Shown here: positions 12,986 to 25,489 of the stretch, piece by piece
How the letters are laid out: each line of letters starts with the position of its first letter
How positions within the stretch are numbered: the stretch's first letter is position 1
Assembly (NCBI RefSeq): GCF_018691265.1
Contig: NW_024881303.1
Span: 13,571,777 to 13,635,776 of the forward strand
Direction: 5' to 3'
Length of the DNA stretch: 64,000 nt
DNA from: Tyto alba
Taxonomy: Eukaryota > Chordata > Aves > Strigiformes > Tytonidae
Notes under the pieces: model-generated
Seen by the model: the letters and a program-made list of their open reading frames with translations, nothing else
What the model was told of the DNA's origin: nothing
Databases searched by the model: none
Program-made: the position numbers and the translations under genes

Positions 12986-13965
12986 GAAAAACAGTGCCTC
13001 ATTCCTCTTGCTTTCTGCATGAATTGCTTCCACAGAGCCACATTGATACTTTCAGTTCTGTCCTCTTCAGGGCCCAGCTGTGACAAGGTGGGAGCTGGAG
13101 GCCTCTCAGCATTTCTTAGAGGAGTTGGGGTATAATCCTGGTACTGGCAGAAAATTCTGAACTCCAGGTTTGCCAGCTAATCCTTAAAAATGGTTTCTGA
13201 TGAAGATACGTGAATCTTACACTTTGGTTCTTGAAAAGTAAGACACTTTGAAAATGGGATTTACTGTTGGGATGGAACACTAGAGGCTGTCACACCACTA
13301 AACTGAGAATAAACAGAGAAGAAAGCCTGCATGAGAATGCCATGAAAGTGGGTATAAATGAGAAACGGAGTAAACTCTTGCCTCCGAACAAAGCTTGGCA
13401 TTTGCCTGTAACAACATGCAGGTGCTTTGCCAGCATGAATAATAGTCTTGAGAACTGGAAATCTACGTCTCCATGTTTGTCTTTGAGCAGGCTTCCAAGC
13501 ATACACATTTTCATTCAAAATCACTACCAAGCTGATTATCATAGATCTGTGCCAACTGCACTGTTTTACGTAGCCATTTAAGCCAAGTCATTGTGACCTG
13601 ATGTGACTCAGTTTTTAAAAGGGGTGCACTTTCAGTATTCTCATTTTCTTCATTACAAAGTGAAACACTGGGAAAAGTATTGGAGTGGATCTGAAAACAG
13701 TGCAGCATTCTTATGCAGAGGCAAGAAGCAAACACTAGAAGAAAATCAGTCTTGAGTGTGTTTTCCAAACTGAGTCTGAAATGCTAGTTGGAAAAAACTC
13801 AGGAATTTTAGACTTAAGTGAACTAATTCATATGCTCTGATTTTGTCTGTATCTGTGGTATTAGGAAGTGAAATAATAGATTCTAAGTGATCTGTTTCTG
13901 AAATTTTAGTTTTATTTTTGGTATCTGCGTGTACATTTATTTAAGAGCATATACGAAGTCTGTTT

Positions 13966-13993
13966 TGTTTTGTTTTTTTTTTTTTTTTTCCCC
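13966..13993 (+). repeat. T-tract / TTTTG low-complexity
   Basis: A run of TTTTG units passes into an uninterrupted T tract followed by CCCC. This is simple sequence. Read on the minus strand it is a poly(A), but there is no recognisable retroposed body beside it. Confidence 0.7.
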
Positions 13994-14531
13994 TCAATCT
14001 TTCTCATTCTCCATATTTCTCTGAATATAAGTCTTATACCTTTATATGAATTTAAAACTTGTTAGAGATCTGGAGAACAATTAAGTAAAAAAGAACCTTT
14101 TTTGGTCAAATATGCTACTGTTTTGCTTGGATTATAGAATATCCCTCATTTATATATTCAGTTATTTAGATTTGTTCTCATGCATAGATAATAGTTGATT
14201 ATGCATGTGACTCTTGTTTCCTCAAATGCTACTGAACAAATCAACAGTAAAATTTTCTAAAGTTCTTCAAACTGAGGTCAAATTCTTTCAGGCTCATAAG
14301 TTCTCTTGAATAGTGTAAGGTATTTTGATACTTGGTTGAAATTTGTCACCATCTTTCTCTTCAGTACCTCTACCTGTTTTTAGTTTCATCTGAGATTGAA
14401 CTGAACATTTTGGCATTCAAGGAATTTATAATCAGCAGTTGGTTTTATGTGCAATATTACTTACCAATGGTGCTAGGTGGATTTGTTTTTCAGAGGTTCC
14501 CACTACAAGAGATACAAATAAAAATGGCTGT

Positions 14532-14662
14532 TTTTTTTTCCCCATGCCATCCTGAGAGTTGTTGTTTTTTTGTTTTTTTTTTTTTTTGTTGTTTTTTTTT
14601 TTTTTTGTGGTTTTTTTGTTTGTTTATTTGTTTGTTTTGTTGTTTTTGCCTTTTTTTTAAGG
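14532..14662 (+). repeat. T-rich low-complexity tract with TTTG units
   Basis: About 130 bases are almost pure T with interspersed G on the plus strand. The repeated units are TTTTG and TTTG (TTTGTTTGTTTATTTGTTTG near 14616-14635). The strand asymmetry is strong: almost no A or C inside. It gives rise to a spurious Phe/Cys-rich open frame at 14332-14715, which I do not call as a gene. Confidence 0.75.
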
Positions 14663-14719
14663 TACAGTCGTTGATGAGAGACTTCCTTCTGTTGAAATTA
14701 GGTTCAATAGCATAATTGA

Positions 14720-17700
14720 TGCAATAAGTAGGAGGAGATTACCCAAAATGACCTTTCAGCCTGAATCTTTATTTGAATGGGAAAAAAGATTTTTTTGAAT
14801 GTACTTCCAGATAGTATCTACATTTCTTAGAAACTTGCATGTCTTTTTGTGGGAAACCCCCAAACTATTTTTGTGTGGCTTTGGCCAAAAATATTTGGTT
14901 TTCTCTTACCAAATTTCAAAAAGGTTGAATAGTTGGCTTTTCTGAAGGAAAGGCAATACTTTCCATAAAGAAAAATCCCCATTTTCTTTCTAGCACTGCT
15001 TTTTTTCACATTTCTGACAAGCAAAAGAGTACAAAAGTACATGAAAGTACAGCTGTTGTATCATGAAATTTCAAAGTAAAAATAAGATTTACAGAGTTTT
15101 CGCCTACTGCAGTACCAGTCAGTGCCAATATATTAGGCTGACACTTTCACTTAAATGCAAACACAGGTTAGCATTTCTACCACTGCATCATTGCAAATAC
15201 CATTATGGCTTATTGTCATTGATACCAGTGGCTGAGGAATAGAGGCTGTGGTTGCCTGAACAGTCTGTACTATTGCCAAAATGGGTCAGCCTCCCTTTTC
15301 GTATTGCTCCCTTGTGATTGATTGAGTGTTCATGTCAGTGCAAAATGTGTCAGGTGAGGAAACTTTGCCAACTGAAAACTAATAACAAGAAAAAAGGAAA
15401 GTTAATGTGGGCATGAGGGAGTGGCATGAACAGGTAACAGACACCATGCATTTTGTTTGAAGTATGAATTTATATTGCCTTGAAATTGCAGTGTTACATA
15501 TTTGAGATGATGCAGTCTTGGTGCCACAGTGAATTACAGATGTTCAGTTGTAAGGGGCAGTTCTGTCTGACAACACGGTTTGGACGATACCTCCTGGGCA
15601 GTGTATTTTATGGGATGTTTCATCTGGTGAGCATGAAATGACAGTCCTCATCATGATTCTTACTACTGTGCGAGTGAAAGAGGTTGTGAACTTGTGGATA
15701 CAAATGTGTATCTTCCACCTAAATGTCTGCTTTATAATATCCTTCAGTTCCTATAAAAGCTACCTGGACTTTTTCTTGCTACTCTGTGTTGCCCTTTCTA
15801 GACAGATGGAGTGGGTATTCAGGTGCTATTTTTTCCTGTTCTTCTCTCAGTAGACTGTGGGGATACTTTGCAGAAGGTTAGAGTACAATATTGCTGCTAT
15901 TCTGGCTACTAGTTTTAAACTAAGGGAGTGGATCCCTTGACTTTCCTAAATCAGGTTTGGAGCCTTCAGTTATGACTGAAATGAAGACGAAGGCTTAAAT
16001 GCAGGGATTAGATAGTTAAGATGTGGGTTTAGAAAATACCCATTTTTGCCATCAGATAAATTCATGATATTTCTGTAAAGAAGGCTCTTCAACAAAAACT
16101 GGAAAGAATTCAGCTGTGAGGAATTCCAACAGTGAGAATTTGAGATGTTTGGGAAATCAGGAGCAAACTGAAACTGAGGTCTTAGAAATGGTGGTATTTT
16201 TTTTTTTCTGGTGCCAAAAAGCAAGCCAAGTTATTTTGTCCTGAATAATCTGTAGATTTAATCTCTCTTGAAGTGCCCAAGGGGTTCTCTGACAGAGTTT
16301 TGGAATCTGTGGTTCTACTTGGTGCTGTGTTTTACAGCTTCATAACAAAACCCTGAAGCTGATTTCTGCAGTGGATAAAGTGGAGTTCAGTATATATTTG
16401 ATCTCTTTTAATAAGTAGAAACCTTAACCATTCTGTAAACAAAGACTCAGCCCAGTGTGACTATACCTTAAAAAAAAAATAAAATTATTGGATTGTGGAA
16501 GTAGTGTATCTTGTATCTTCTTCACTTATTAAAACATAAGGCCTTAATTTCAGAGCTAAGAATAAGAAAGATGACAAAGAATAAGATGATTGGAAACTAT
16601 GCAGCCTGTGCCTAACTCCAGTGAAAATAGTTATGAGTGAGTCATTTTGATGAAAGCATGTACAACAAATGATCTAGGATTCAATAAATATGTGTATTTA
16701 AACATATGGAGTCAATGAATACCTGAAGAATACTCAAGAACAATATTTTAAGGTGTGCAACTTCTTTTCATTCACCATGAAAGTGTATACTATTGTGCAG
16801 ATTTCCTTCCTCTTTCATACAGTCTAAGAAATGTTGAGGCCAGAAACAACTTATTCTCTAACTTCCCACTGGAGACTGAACATGGCATGTCTTTCTTGAA
16901 AACCCAGCCATTCTCCAGCACATCTGACAGTAGTGGACGTTGACCTTCTCTTTCCTGCTGTGGGCAGACGTCATTCAGTTCAGGAAATATCAGGGAGATG
17001 ACACAGAGCTGGCTGAGCTCAGCAACAGTGACCCTACAAGACATGGCCTTGAAAATCTTACTGTGCTGTAAAGTCAGGATCTCTGAACATTTCCGTTGCA
17101 TATGGTCTTTGGTGTGGTTAGTAAGGTTAGTGACAATTTAATCTTTGCACTTCCCTTCTCTTTCATCTGTACATGGGACTAACAGTAGGAAAATCTGATG
17201 AGGATATATATAGCAGATATTTTGAACTTTTGTTGTCTATGAGGTATTCAAGTAAACTAAGGTAGGGCAAAGTTTTGTGTAGAGAGGTAATGCCTTTTAC
17301 TGGGAGAAATGACAGAACTGGAAAGAAACCAACTCTCATGTGATGAAAGCTTGTCACTTTTTTCCAACTTTTATGTCAGTTGGTTTGGTGATGTCTGTAG
17401 CAATGTAAATTCACTTTTTTTTTTTCTTTCTTTTTTTTTTTTTTTGTTGGTTACTATTAATGATCTATTAAGTTTAAAGACATAACACAAAGTAATTTAA
17501 CTATCTGCATTGTATGGATGTTCCAATATTAGGATATCCTGAGGGATATACTCTTCTGAAATCTCACACTGTATTTTACTTTGTGTACTGATCATAAAAA
17601 GTATTTGGAATAAACAACAAGAATTTTGGGACTGTGGTATTTTACTAGAAATGTGTATACTTGAATGTGTATTCAGGTGAGGATGAAACATATGAACAGC

Positions 17701-20700
17701 GCAACATATGTATTAGGTACCCTTATTTTGGGAACTACCTGAAGTTATGTGTCTGACCCCACCACTACCATGTGCCATCATAGAAATCCTGGTTCACTGA
17801 AGTGTTAAGTTCACTGCTATTCAGGAAACTGTTTCTTTGAATTCCATTTTCTCTGTTTTTAATAAATCTTGGTTTTGGCTAGGATCATTCTTGCCTAGGT
17901 AATTTTACAAAAATGTCTGTAGAATGCTGAGAAGATCATCAGCTTTATGAAGAAGACCTTAAGAGTTTCCAGAACATAAAAGTTCCTCTCAGTGCCAATC
18001 ATTAGACAGGAAAGAGATTATTCTGTTATGTTTTAGCAAATTTTGCCTGCCATCAGGCTACAGTGAACAAAGGAAAAAATGCAGAAGCCCACAGACTTAG
18101 AGAAAGCTGAAAGTTGGTGTAGGTGGGTGGCAATATAATATAAAACAAGATGAAAAATGTCTAATTTATGCTTGGATGAGAACCAATAAACTCTTGGAGT
18201 GCATGAGGAATGCCATCCCTTAGCCATCATGTCAGATGGAACATTAGTCACAAAAGGAGCTATGTGACTTGCTGATAATATCTGCACAGGGGAAATCCTC
18301 AGAGGATTTGTTAGGATGCATCCATGGCTGGCTGGATTTGCCAGAGCTGTGTGGAAGGGCAGCTCTTCAGCTGTAGTAAGATAACTCTGGCCTGTGAAAA
18401 AGCTATCAGAAATGCTGGATTCCTGTGTTGCAGATGGCATTTCACATGCTGTGATATCTGGGTAACAATGTGCTTAGAAAATGTTTCTATAGGTTTAACT
18501 GAGAAATCTGTGTTTTCCAATTACTGTCACAGATAAGGTCTTTCAGCAGTTGTTGTAAGCACCCTCTTGACGGTGGCTAAGACAGAAACTAATGGCTTCA
18601 GAAAATTAATATAAAAACATTCTTACTCCTGTTGTATAAAAGACAGTATGTAGTTATCTATCTGTTAAAAAAATCTCTGAATAAACACAGCTGTTGAACA
18701 TCTTAAAGTAGAAAACAAATGTCTTCTCCATGTTTTGTGATCTATAGCTTTAGTAGTTCAGCCTCATTACATAGTAGCTGATATTCATTTACCACTAAGC
18801 CAGGTTGCATGGTGTGCTGGAAGATGTTTAATGCATAGGAAATATCTCTTCTAGTGGCTAATTCTAGCCTTTGTGAAAGACATTTGTGTGGGGTAGAATG
18901 CACAGCATGATATCTGGCAGGTCTTTCAGTAGTAAAACTTAACATCAAATTCATAACTTCATTAAGCACTTTCATTCCTGTGTGACCTGATCCTGATAGG
19001 ACCAGATAATGTTCAGGTAGGGTTGTAAGGTGATGTATAGGTTATAGGACATATAGGCAACCAGATATGCACATGCTATATGATATGTGATATATGTGAA
19101 CTGGAATATGTGTGTCAGAAGTAAGTCTCAGTTATTGTAGGTATCTACTTGAATTTAGTCACTTATTGAGTTTTCATGTGAATTTAAATAAACAAATAAG
19201 ACTTTATTTGTAATTGGTAGAAAGCTCCAGCCTCTTCTTTCCAGTGAAAAATTTGTCATTAGGTCTTCATGAATAATTAATTTTTCACTTTAGTTGCTGA
19301 ACTAAAAAATTAAAAAAATATTTCAGATTGAGTCAAATGAAAAATTGTTGTTTATCCCACTGTAATGAAAAATTCAAATGAAATTCAAATTAAAAAATAT
19401 TTCTGTTTAAACATTTTATGCACAAACCCACTGAATTTCATATATTTTTTTAATCCTCTCTTTAACATTGAGTTATTAAATTTAGATACATTTTAAAAGC
19501 AGATAATTCTTTTCAAAAGAAAACCCAAACTGTTTTGTTCAAAAAATATTCAGACAAAGCATTTAAATATTTTCAAGGCTTTTATGTGGCTCTGTGCTGT
19601 CATCCCAGATACATTTTCCAGTTAATAATTTACTGAATATTTTTTAAATTGATTTACAGGTCATTCCTTTAACTCTCCTGGTCATTTTCTGATGGCTGCT
19701 TATTGTGGTGTGATATGCTTTGCAAACTTTTACAGAGAATTGTGATGCATATATTTTATGCACCTGAAAAATAAATATGGATAAATACATGTGAAGGCCC
19801 TTCCTTACTTATCCATGGTTGATGTAGGCTGTTGGTTAGGGTTGTTTTAATCTGGAAAATCTTTAGTTTCCACAAAGTAAATGAACATTTAGGCTTGGTT
19901 TTCAGGGCTTGGAAGGGTATCAGACCAACACTGTGTTATCTTGTCTTCTGTCTCCCTTACATTTCAGATCTCCATTTACATTAGTTGACTTCGGGTAGTG
20001 TGAAGTGCTTGAGAGGATTAGAGAAGACAGAAGAAGAGGAATTTAAAACATGTATTGAGTAAGAGAGGTTGGCTGAGGAGAGAGATTTTGGAGCTTGTTG
20101 TGTTTATGGACAACTGCATCGTAGATTGGGGCTGGGGTTCATAAACCTGTGTAGCCTGGAATGCAGGGCCCATTTGAATGGGTCTGAATTTCAGTGCAAA
20201 TGTTTTACACAGCTGTTAAGATAACACTTCAAGAGTTAGTGGTAAAATAAATTTTTATTTTTATTTGTAAAGGTCTAATTTAAATTGATAAGCCCAATTA
20301 AAACTGCAGATGGGCTCAAGCTGAAAAGTAGAGTGTGTGAAGCCTTTCCAAGTTGAAGCAGGTTGGGATCCAAACCTTTTACTGTTCTGGCTTTTGGTTG
20401 CTTTAAAATTTCTATTTGGTTCTTTAATATGTCTTGTGTAAATCAAAGATGGTGAGAACATCTGGCCATGAGGGATTTCCAATTGTTTGGGTGGATATTT
20501 TATGAGAACTCACTCTTTTCTTAACTTGACCCCTGACTAAGTGTCTATAGAAGCCTAAAGGCTTTCTTCTTAGACCCCATTTCCAGATAGGACAAGTTCA
20601 ATTCTACTAAATTTTCCAGTATCCAACCAAAATATATCTATTTTTAAATACCTGAATCACTTCACAGTGAGGCTGGTCTACTCTCATTCCCAATGTGATG

Positions 20701-21828
20701 AATACTGGTGAAGAGACCTGAACAGTTGCTCCTTCTATTTTTGGATAGGCAGAAGGATTATTATTGTTATACACATATAATGCCATTCAAAATGCAACTC
20801 TTCATGCTATAGGATTGGCAATTTAATGCCTTTCTTATTGAACAGCATTGGAGCAGTAACTAAAATCTGGTCCAGTAGCCAGAAGGACTGTGACTTATGC
20901 AGTGGCACGCACAAAAGCTTGTTTTGATTTCAGTATTCCTCATTTGACAAGTGTTTAACTAGACAGTGTGTAGTCAAAATGCACATTGTCATTTTCTGCA
21001 ACCCCAAGTATTTGATGTGTCAAAATTCCTGTGAAAATAGATAAACAAAATCTGAAATTTCCAGATGGACAGATGTACTGCAAGCAATCTACCCATGATT
21101 CCAGTTTCAAAATGCTTTACTTCACTTGTTACAAAACAAGCACATGTCTCAAAATATTAGGACTTGTATCACAGCAGACTTGCTGTAATTATGAAAACAA
21201 GCTTAGTGTCTAGCCAGATAGGTTATGTATTTTTATTTTGATGAATCTGATTTTATATAGTTCTCCACATTGTCTTAGATGCCCTGCCAGATGAAAACAG
21301 TACAAAATATTTCCTGATGAGCCCTACACAGGGAGATAGACCAAAACTGTCCTTGACAGTGGCGGTCTGGTATATTCATGTTCTGGTGAAATGAGGAAGA
21401 ATGCTGTTGAGTACATTTCCTGTAACTTATCTTCTAAACTTCTTATATTTTTCTGTGAATACTTTGAGAAGCATCCTGATAGCCCAAAGCTTGATTTTTC
21501 AGGGAAAGTTGTACGTGCCCTTTAATTGTTGTCTTTGTGATTTTATGTACTTCAGAGTGCAGTCTGAAGTTAAGTATGATAGTTGTAGCTCTGTATGTGA
21601 TTTGAGAGATGTGGTTTAGAGATACTTAAAGTCTCAGGAGTGGACCTTAAAAACATAGATACCTGCAATTTATGCATCTGTTTTCCTTCCTCCTTCAGTC
21701 CTATCCAACTGTGTATCTCATGTATACTTACTTAGTATAAATGCAAAAATGTACACATAATGTGCAAGTTCCATATTAACCCTTTCTGAATGAGTTACAC
21801 AAGCTTTGTAACTCCCCTCATTACCTAG
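14720..21828. other. Unique AT-rich DNA, nothing recognised
   Basis: Frames up to 135 codons occur (18033-18440 minus) but have no recognisable domain. A T-tract lies at about 17416-17446. No CR1 tail, LTR or RNA gene is seen. The part 19150-19800 is particularly AT-rich. Confidence 0.45.
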
Positions 21829-21833
21829 AATGC
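21829..21833. repeat. Target-site duplication of provirus A, left copy
   Basis: AATGC lies directly outside the 3' LTR of provirus A. The matching copy on the far side is AATGG at 33187-33191, four of five bases identical. The one mismatch is compatible with the age of the element. Confidence 0.7.
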
Positions 21834-22376
21834 TGTCATCGTTTAATCCCAGCCAGCAATTAAGCACCACACAGCTGCCTGTTCACTCCACCACCACCCA
21901 TAGGGATGGGGAAGAGAATCAGAAAAAAAAGTAAAACTCGTAGGTTGAGACAAAGATAGTTTAATAAGACAGAAAAGGAAGGGAAAACAAAACAAAACAA
22001 AACAAGTACTGCATAATACAATTGTGTACTACCTGCTGACCAATGCCCAGCCAATCCCTGAGCCACGCCAAGCCCTGAGCCTGGGCTAAATCCTCCCAGT
22101 TAATATACTGGGCATGATGTCACATGGTATGGAATATTCCTTTGGCCACTTTGGCTCAGCTGTCCTTGCTGTGTCCCCTCCCAGTTTCTTGTGCATTCCC
22201 AGCCTCTGCTGGCAGGACAGTATGAGAAGCTGAAAAGTCCTTGACTTCATATAAACACTGCTTAGCAACAGCTAAAACAGGTGTGTTATCAACATTATTC
22301 TTATCCTAAATCCAAACCACAGCACTAACCAGCTACTAGGAACAACGTTAACTTTATTCCATCTGAAACTAGGACA
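21834..22376 (-). repeat. 3' LTR of provirus A
   Basis: 543 bp from TGTCATC to ACTAGGACA on the plus strand. On the minus strand it begins TGTCCTAGTTTCAGATGG and ends with GGGATTAAACGATGACA. It includes a weak TATA-like AGTATATTAA (about 22101-22110), a polyadenylation signal variant ATTAAA (complement of TTTAAT near 21960) and the block ATGTCACATG..ATGGAATAT, which is also present in the LTR of provirus B. The short A-rich island (AACAAAACAAAACAAAACAA near 21986-22005) replaces the AAT-repeat of the 5' LTR. Confidence 0.9.
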
Positions 22377-22392
22377 ATATCCACCCCTTATT
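22377..22392 (-). promoter_or_regulatory. Polypurine tract of provirus A
   Basis: The complement reads AATAAGGGGTGGATAT immediately before the 3' LTR on the minus strand. It is the plus-strand DNA primer site of a retrovirus. The same sequence (ending GGATAC) occupies the identical place in provirus B, which supports both LTR borders. Confidence 0.7.
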
Positions 22393-22955
22393 TTATACCA
22401 TCTATGTCACGTCCAGGCCCCACACTTTCTGATACATTTTCAATTAATCACCATTACTTTTCCTGTCTTTTGATACATATACACACACAGATATAATTCC
22501 CTTGATCTATGGGCCTTTAAAATGTCAATTTAAGTGTCCCTTTATGTTCATTAAAATGTCCCTTTAAAACGTCCATTGAGTTAATTTAATTCATGACTTT
22601 TGGCTCCTTCTGTCATAACAGTCTTTCTGAGCAGGAGGTATGGTGCGATGTCTGCTCAGTTGGTGGAGCAGGACTGGACTTTGGTGTAGTGTGGTGGGCG
22701 GGTGATATTGGGCGGAGCAGGAGGGTGGTGTGTAGTGTTGGACTGTTGCATGCTGAAGTCAGTTCTAGTTCCATCACTACTGCGCTTTGCTCGGTTTTAT
22801 CAAAATTCATTCTTCATTAATTTGGGTGATTCTTACTGTGATACTATTGATACAGTGTATAACAACTATAGTAGTGATGACATACAGTGGCAGGGTTATA
22901 TGGAAATTAACATAATACAATTTACTTCATTGGCTTTTCTCACCTAAAATCAAAT
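22393..22955 (-). other. Non-coding 3' internal region of provirus A
   Basis: Between the integrase remnant and the polypurine tract there are about 560 bases with no env-like frame: no signal peptide, no fusion peptide and no transmembrane glycoprotein pattern. It is alignable by eye with the corresponding part of provirus B (28387-28787), including TTAA-rich pieces and a GGAGCAGG-rich patch. This fits an env-less element. Confidence 0.6.
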
Positions 22956-23215
22956 CCCCTTGAGGCATACATTGGAATTCCTCATCCTTCTGCATCACCC
23001 ACCAAGTGCACCCAGGTCCTTGAGCAAAAACAATCCCACAAATGGGTTTGCCTTTGCTTGAGGCAGGAGTGACCCAGACTGTCTTCCCTAAGATATTATG
23101 TGCACTGCAGAGACTTTATCCCCTTCTACAGTAGCTACAGTTTTTGAGTGGGCAGGGCCAGCTTGATTGGTAGATCCTTTAGTGTTACCTAACCAGGTGG
23201 CCTTTGATAATTCAA
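22956..23215 (-). pseudogene. Integrase C-terminal remnant (provirus A)
   Basis: The sequence is clearly homologous to the last part of the integrase frame of provirus B, including the segment that encodes a Trp-rich C-terminal domain. Stop codons and frame changes interrupt it. Immediately upstream (near 23205-23222) the homology jumps about 0.6 kb, from the C-terminal part straight to the sequence that in provirus B lies at about 29676. The zinc-binding segment and the whole D-D-E catalytic core are therefore absent. This piece cannot encode an active integrase. Confidence 0.7.
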
Positions 23216-24130
23216 ATCCACCTGAGCCACTTTAACCTTAACAGCCTGATCTACCCAATGGGTGTTTTGATGTTCTTTAGTGGCCTAACTCGTGTGTGTG
23301 GGCATCTACATCATGTACTTTTACAGCTAGATTCTCTAGCAGGGATGCAGTATCTTGCCACAGTGCAGCAGCCCAGATAGGTTTGCCTCTGTGCTGTCAG
23401 TTACTCTGCTTCCATTGCTGTAGCCACCCCCACAGAACATTTGCCACCATCCATGAGTCAGTATAGAGATAGAGCACTGGTCACTTTTCTCAATCAGCAG
23501 TATCTAAAGCCAGAGGGATGGCTTTCACCTCTGCAGACTGACTCGATTCACCTTCCCCTTCAGCAGTTTCTGCAACTTGTCATATAGGACTCCATACAGC
23601 AGCCTTCCACCTCCAATGTTTTCCCACAATGTGACAGGTCCCATCAGTCAACAGGGCATATTACCTCTCATTTTCTGGCAGTGGGACCCCTGCAGCAAGC
23701 ATCACCTCCTCCTCTGTCAATATTCTGAAATCTTTGTGTTCTGGCAAGTCTGTGATCACTTCTAAAATTCCTGGGTGACTGGGGTTCCTATTCAAGTCCA
23801 TTGTGCGACCCACTTACTCCACATAGCACCAGTTGCATGATGTGTAGAGGGGACCCAGCACCGTCAGTGGGGGTGCTAATGGGAGCTGTGTTTCAGTACC
23901 AACCACTTCCAAGTCAGCTTGAACTCCTTCACATTCTGCCAATATCTCTTTTTCAGTTTGGGTATAGTGAGCCTCGGATCTTTGATATCCCTGACTCCAA
24001 AACCCCAGGGGTTGACCTTGAGTCTTCCCAGGTGCTTTCTGCCAGAGACTCCAGGTAGGGTCATTCTCCCCAGCTGCAGTATAGAGCATATTTTAAACAT
24101 CTTGCCCTGTCTGGACTGGTCCAAGGGCTA
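23216..24130 (-). pseudogene. RNase H and RT connection domain, decayed (provirus A)
   Basis: In a complete pol, this domain removes the RNA strand of the RNA-DNA hybrid during reverse transcription. The minus-strand frames at 23814-24089 and 23876-24124 carry a start (MLYTAAGEN) nearly identical to the connection segment of provirus B (MLYTATGEN). The downstream RNase H portion aligns with B at the DNA level but is cut by stops and small indels. No frame spans the whole domain. It follows reverse transcriptase in the expected order. Confidence 0.75.
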
Positions 24131-24183
24131 CTGCATGAACAATCTTCCATTTAATTAGTTCAAAGGCTTGTTGTTGTTCAGGC

Positions 24184-25200
24184 TCTCATTTAAAATCATT
24201 CTTCTTCTGGGTTACATGATAGAGACAGACTATAATTTGGGATATGCATTCTCCAAAAACCCACAATGCCTAAGAAGGCTTGTGTTTTCTTTTTATGAGT
24301 TGGTACAGACATAGCTGCTATTTTGTTGATCATATTGACTTGGATCTGATGACATCCATCTTGCCATTTTGTTCCTAAAAATTGTATTTCCTATGCAGGT
24401 CCCTTGACCTTACTTTGTTTATGGCAAAACTGGCTTTCAGAAGGATTTGGATTATTTTCTTCCCTTTCTCAAATACTTCTGCTGTGTTGCCCTATATGAT
24501 GATGTCATCAATGTACTGCAGGTGTTCTGGAGCTTCATCCTGTTCCAGTGCAGTCTGGATCATCCCATGGCAAATGGTGGGTCTATGTTTCTACCCCTGG
24601 GGCAGTCGATTCCTAGTATACTGGATACCTCTCCAAGTAAGAGCAAACTGTGACCTACACTCTGCTGCCAAAGAAATTGAGAAAAATGCATTAGTGATAT
24701 CAATTGTGGTGTACCACTTGGCTGCCTTTGACTTGGTATTGAAGTTCTAGCAATGTCTGGCACGGCAGCACTCAACGGTGGCATGACTTTCAGGTCACAA
24801 AAGTCTACTCTTGGTTTCCACTCTTGATTAGACTTTCACACTGGCCATATGGGGCTGTTAAAGGGTGAAGAGTTTTGCTGATCACTCCTTGGCTCTCCAG
24901 TTGATGAATCAGATTGCGGATGGGAATCCAGGAGTCTCAGTTCGTGCAATATTGCTGCCAGTGCACCATCATGGTAGTGACTGGCAGATGTTCTTCAATT
25001 TTCAGCAACCCCACAACCAAGGGGTCCTCAGAGAGACCAGACAAAGTAGACAGCTGTTCAATTTCCTCTGTCACCAAGGCAGCTGTACCAAAAGTCCACC
25101 AATACCACTTTGGGTCCTTAAAATACCCTCTACTGAGGTAGTCTATGCTGAAGATGCACAGAGCCTCTGGGCCAGTCAAATGGCGTGCTTTTGCTGCTCA
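24184..25200 (-). pseudogene. Reverse transcriptase, decayed (provirus A)
   Basis: The RT active-site codons TAC ATT GAT GAC (Tyr-Ile-Asp-Asp) survive as the complement of 24504-24515. Around it the DNA aligns closely with the RT of provirus B, including the segment for LPQG (near 24590) and the pro-RT linker at 24937-25179. Stops and indels split the frame several times. In the living virus the enzyme copied genomic RNA into DNA. This copy is not translatable as one protein. Frames on the plus strand here (for example 24382-24750) are mirror images, not genes. Confidence 0.8.
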
Positions 25201-25470
25201 TACCCAGTTAGACTCACTTCCAATACAGTTAGCTGTTGGGATCCCCCATCGCTCCAGAAATACAGATGGGTTCTGCCCCTTTATAACATGATGGCATTAG
25301 GGTACACTGTGCAGTGGTGACTACTAGAGCCTTATACTCCTATAGGACTAATGTGCCAGGCCACCAGATCCACAAAGTCCAATAAACCCAATTATTCCTT
25401 TCCTTCACCTGGCTGTAGGCAGGGGCCCACTAATCCTGGTCATAGTATTAGTTACTCACTTCTTGTAAAA
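25201..25470 (-). pseudogene. Aspartic protease remnant (provirus A)
   Basis: The DNA aligns with the protease of provirus B (31752-32030). At the position of the B active-site codons Asp-Thr-Gly (31848-31859) provirus A reads, by my alignment, Val-Thr-Thr, so the catalytic aspartate is lost. About 60 bp present in B (about 31983-32042) are missing here near 25450. Retroviral proteases cut Gag-Pol during maturation. This one is dead. Confidence 0.6.
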
Positions 25471-25489
25471 ATGACTTAGAAGTCCCTTC

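Noticed and set aside
14332..14715. Phe/Cys-rich 127-codon frame as a membrane protein
   Set aside because: The hydrophobic part is the translation of a T/G low-complexity tract.
24382..24750. Plus-strand frames over provirus pol (also 24865-25320, 30925-31272 and 29705-30118)
   Set aside because: They are mirror frames opposite minus-strand pol, which carries the real motifs (YIDD, DTG, RNase H acids).
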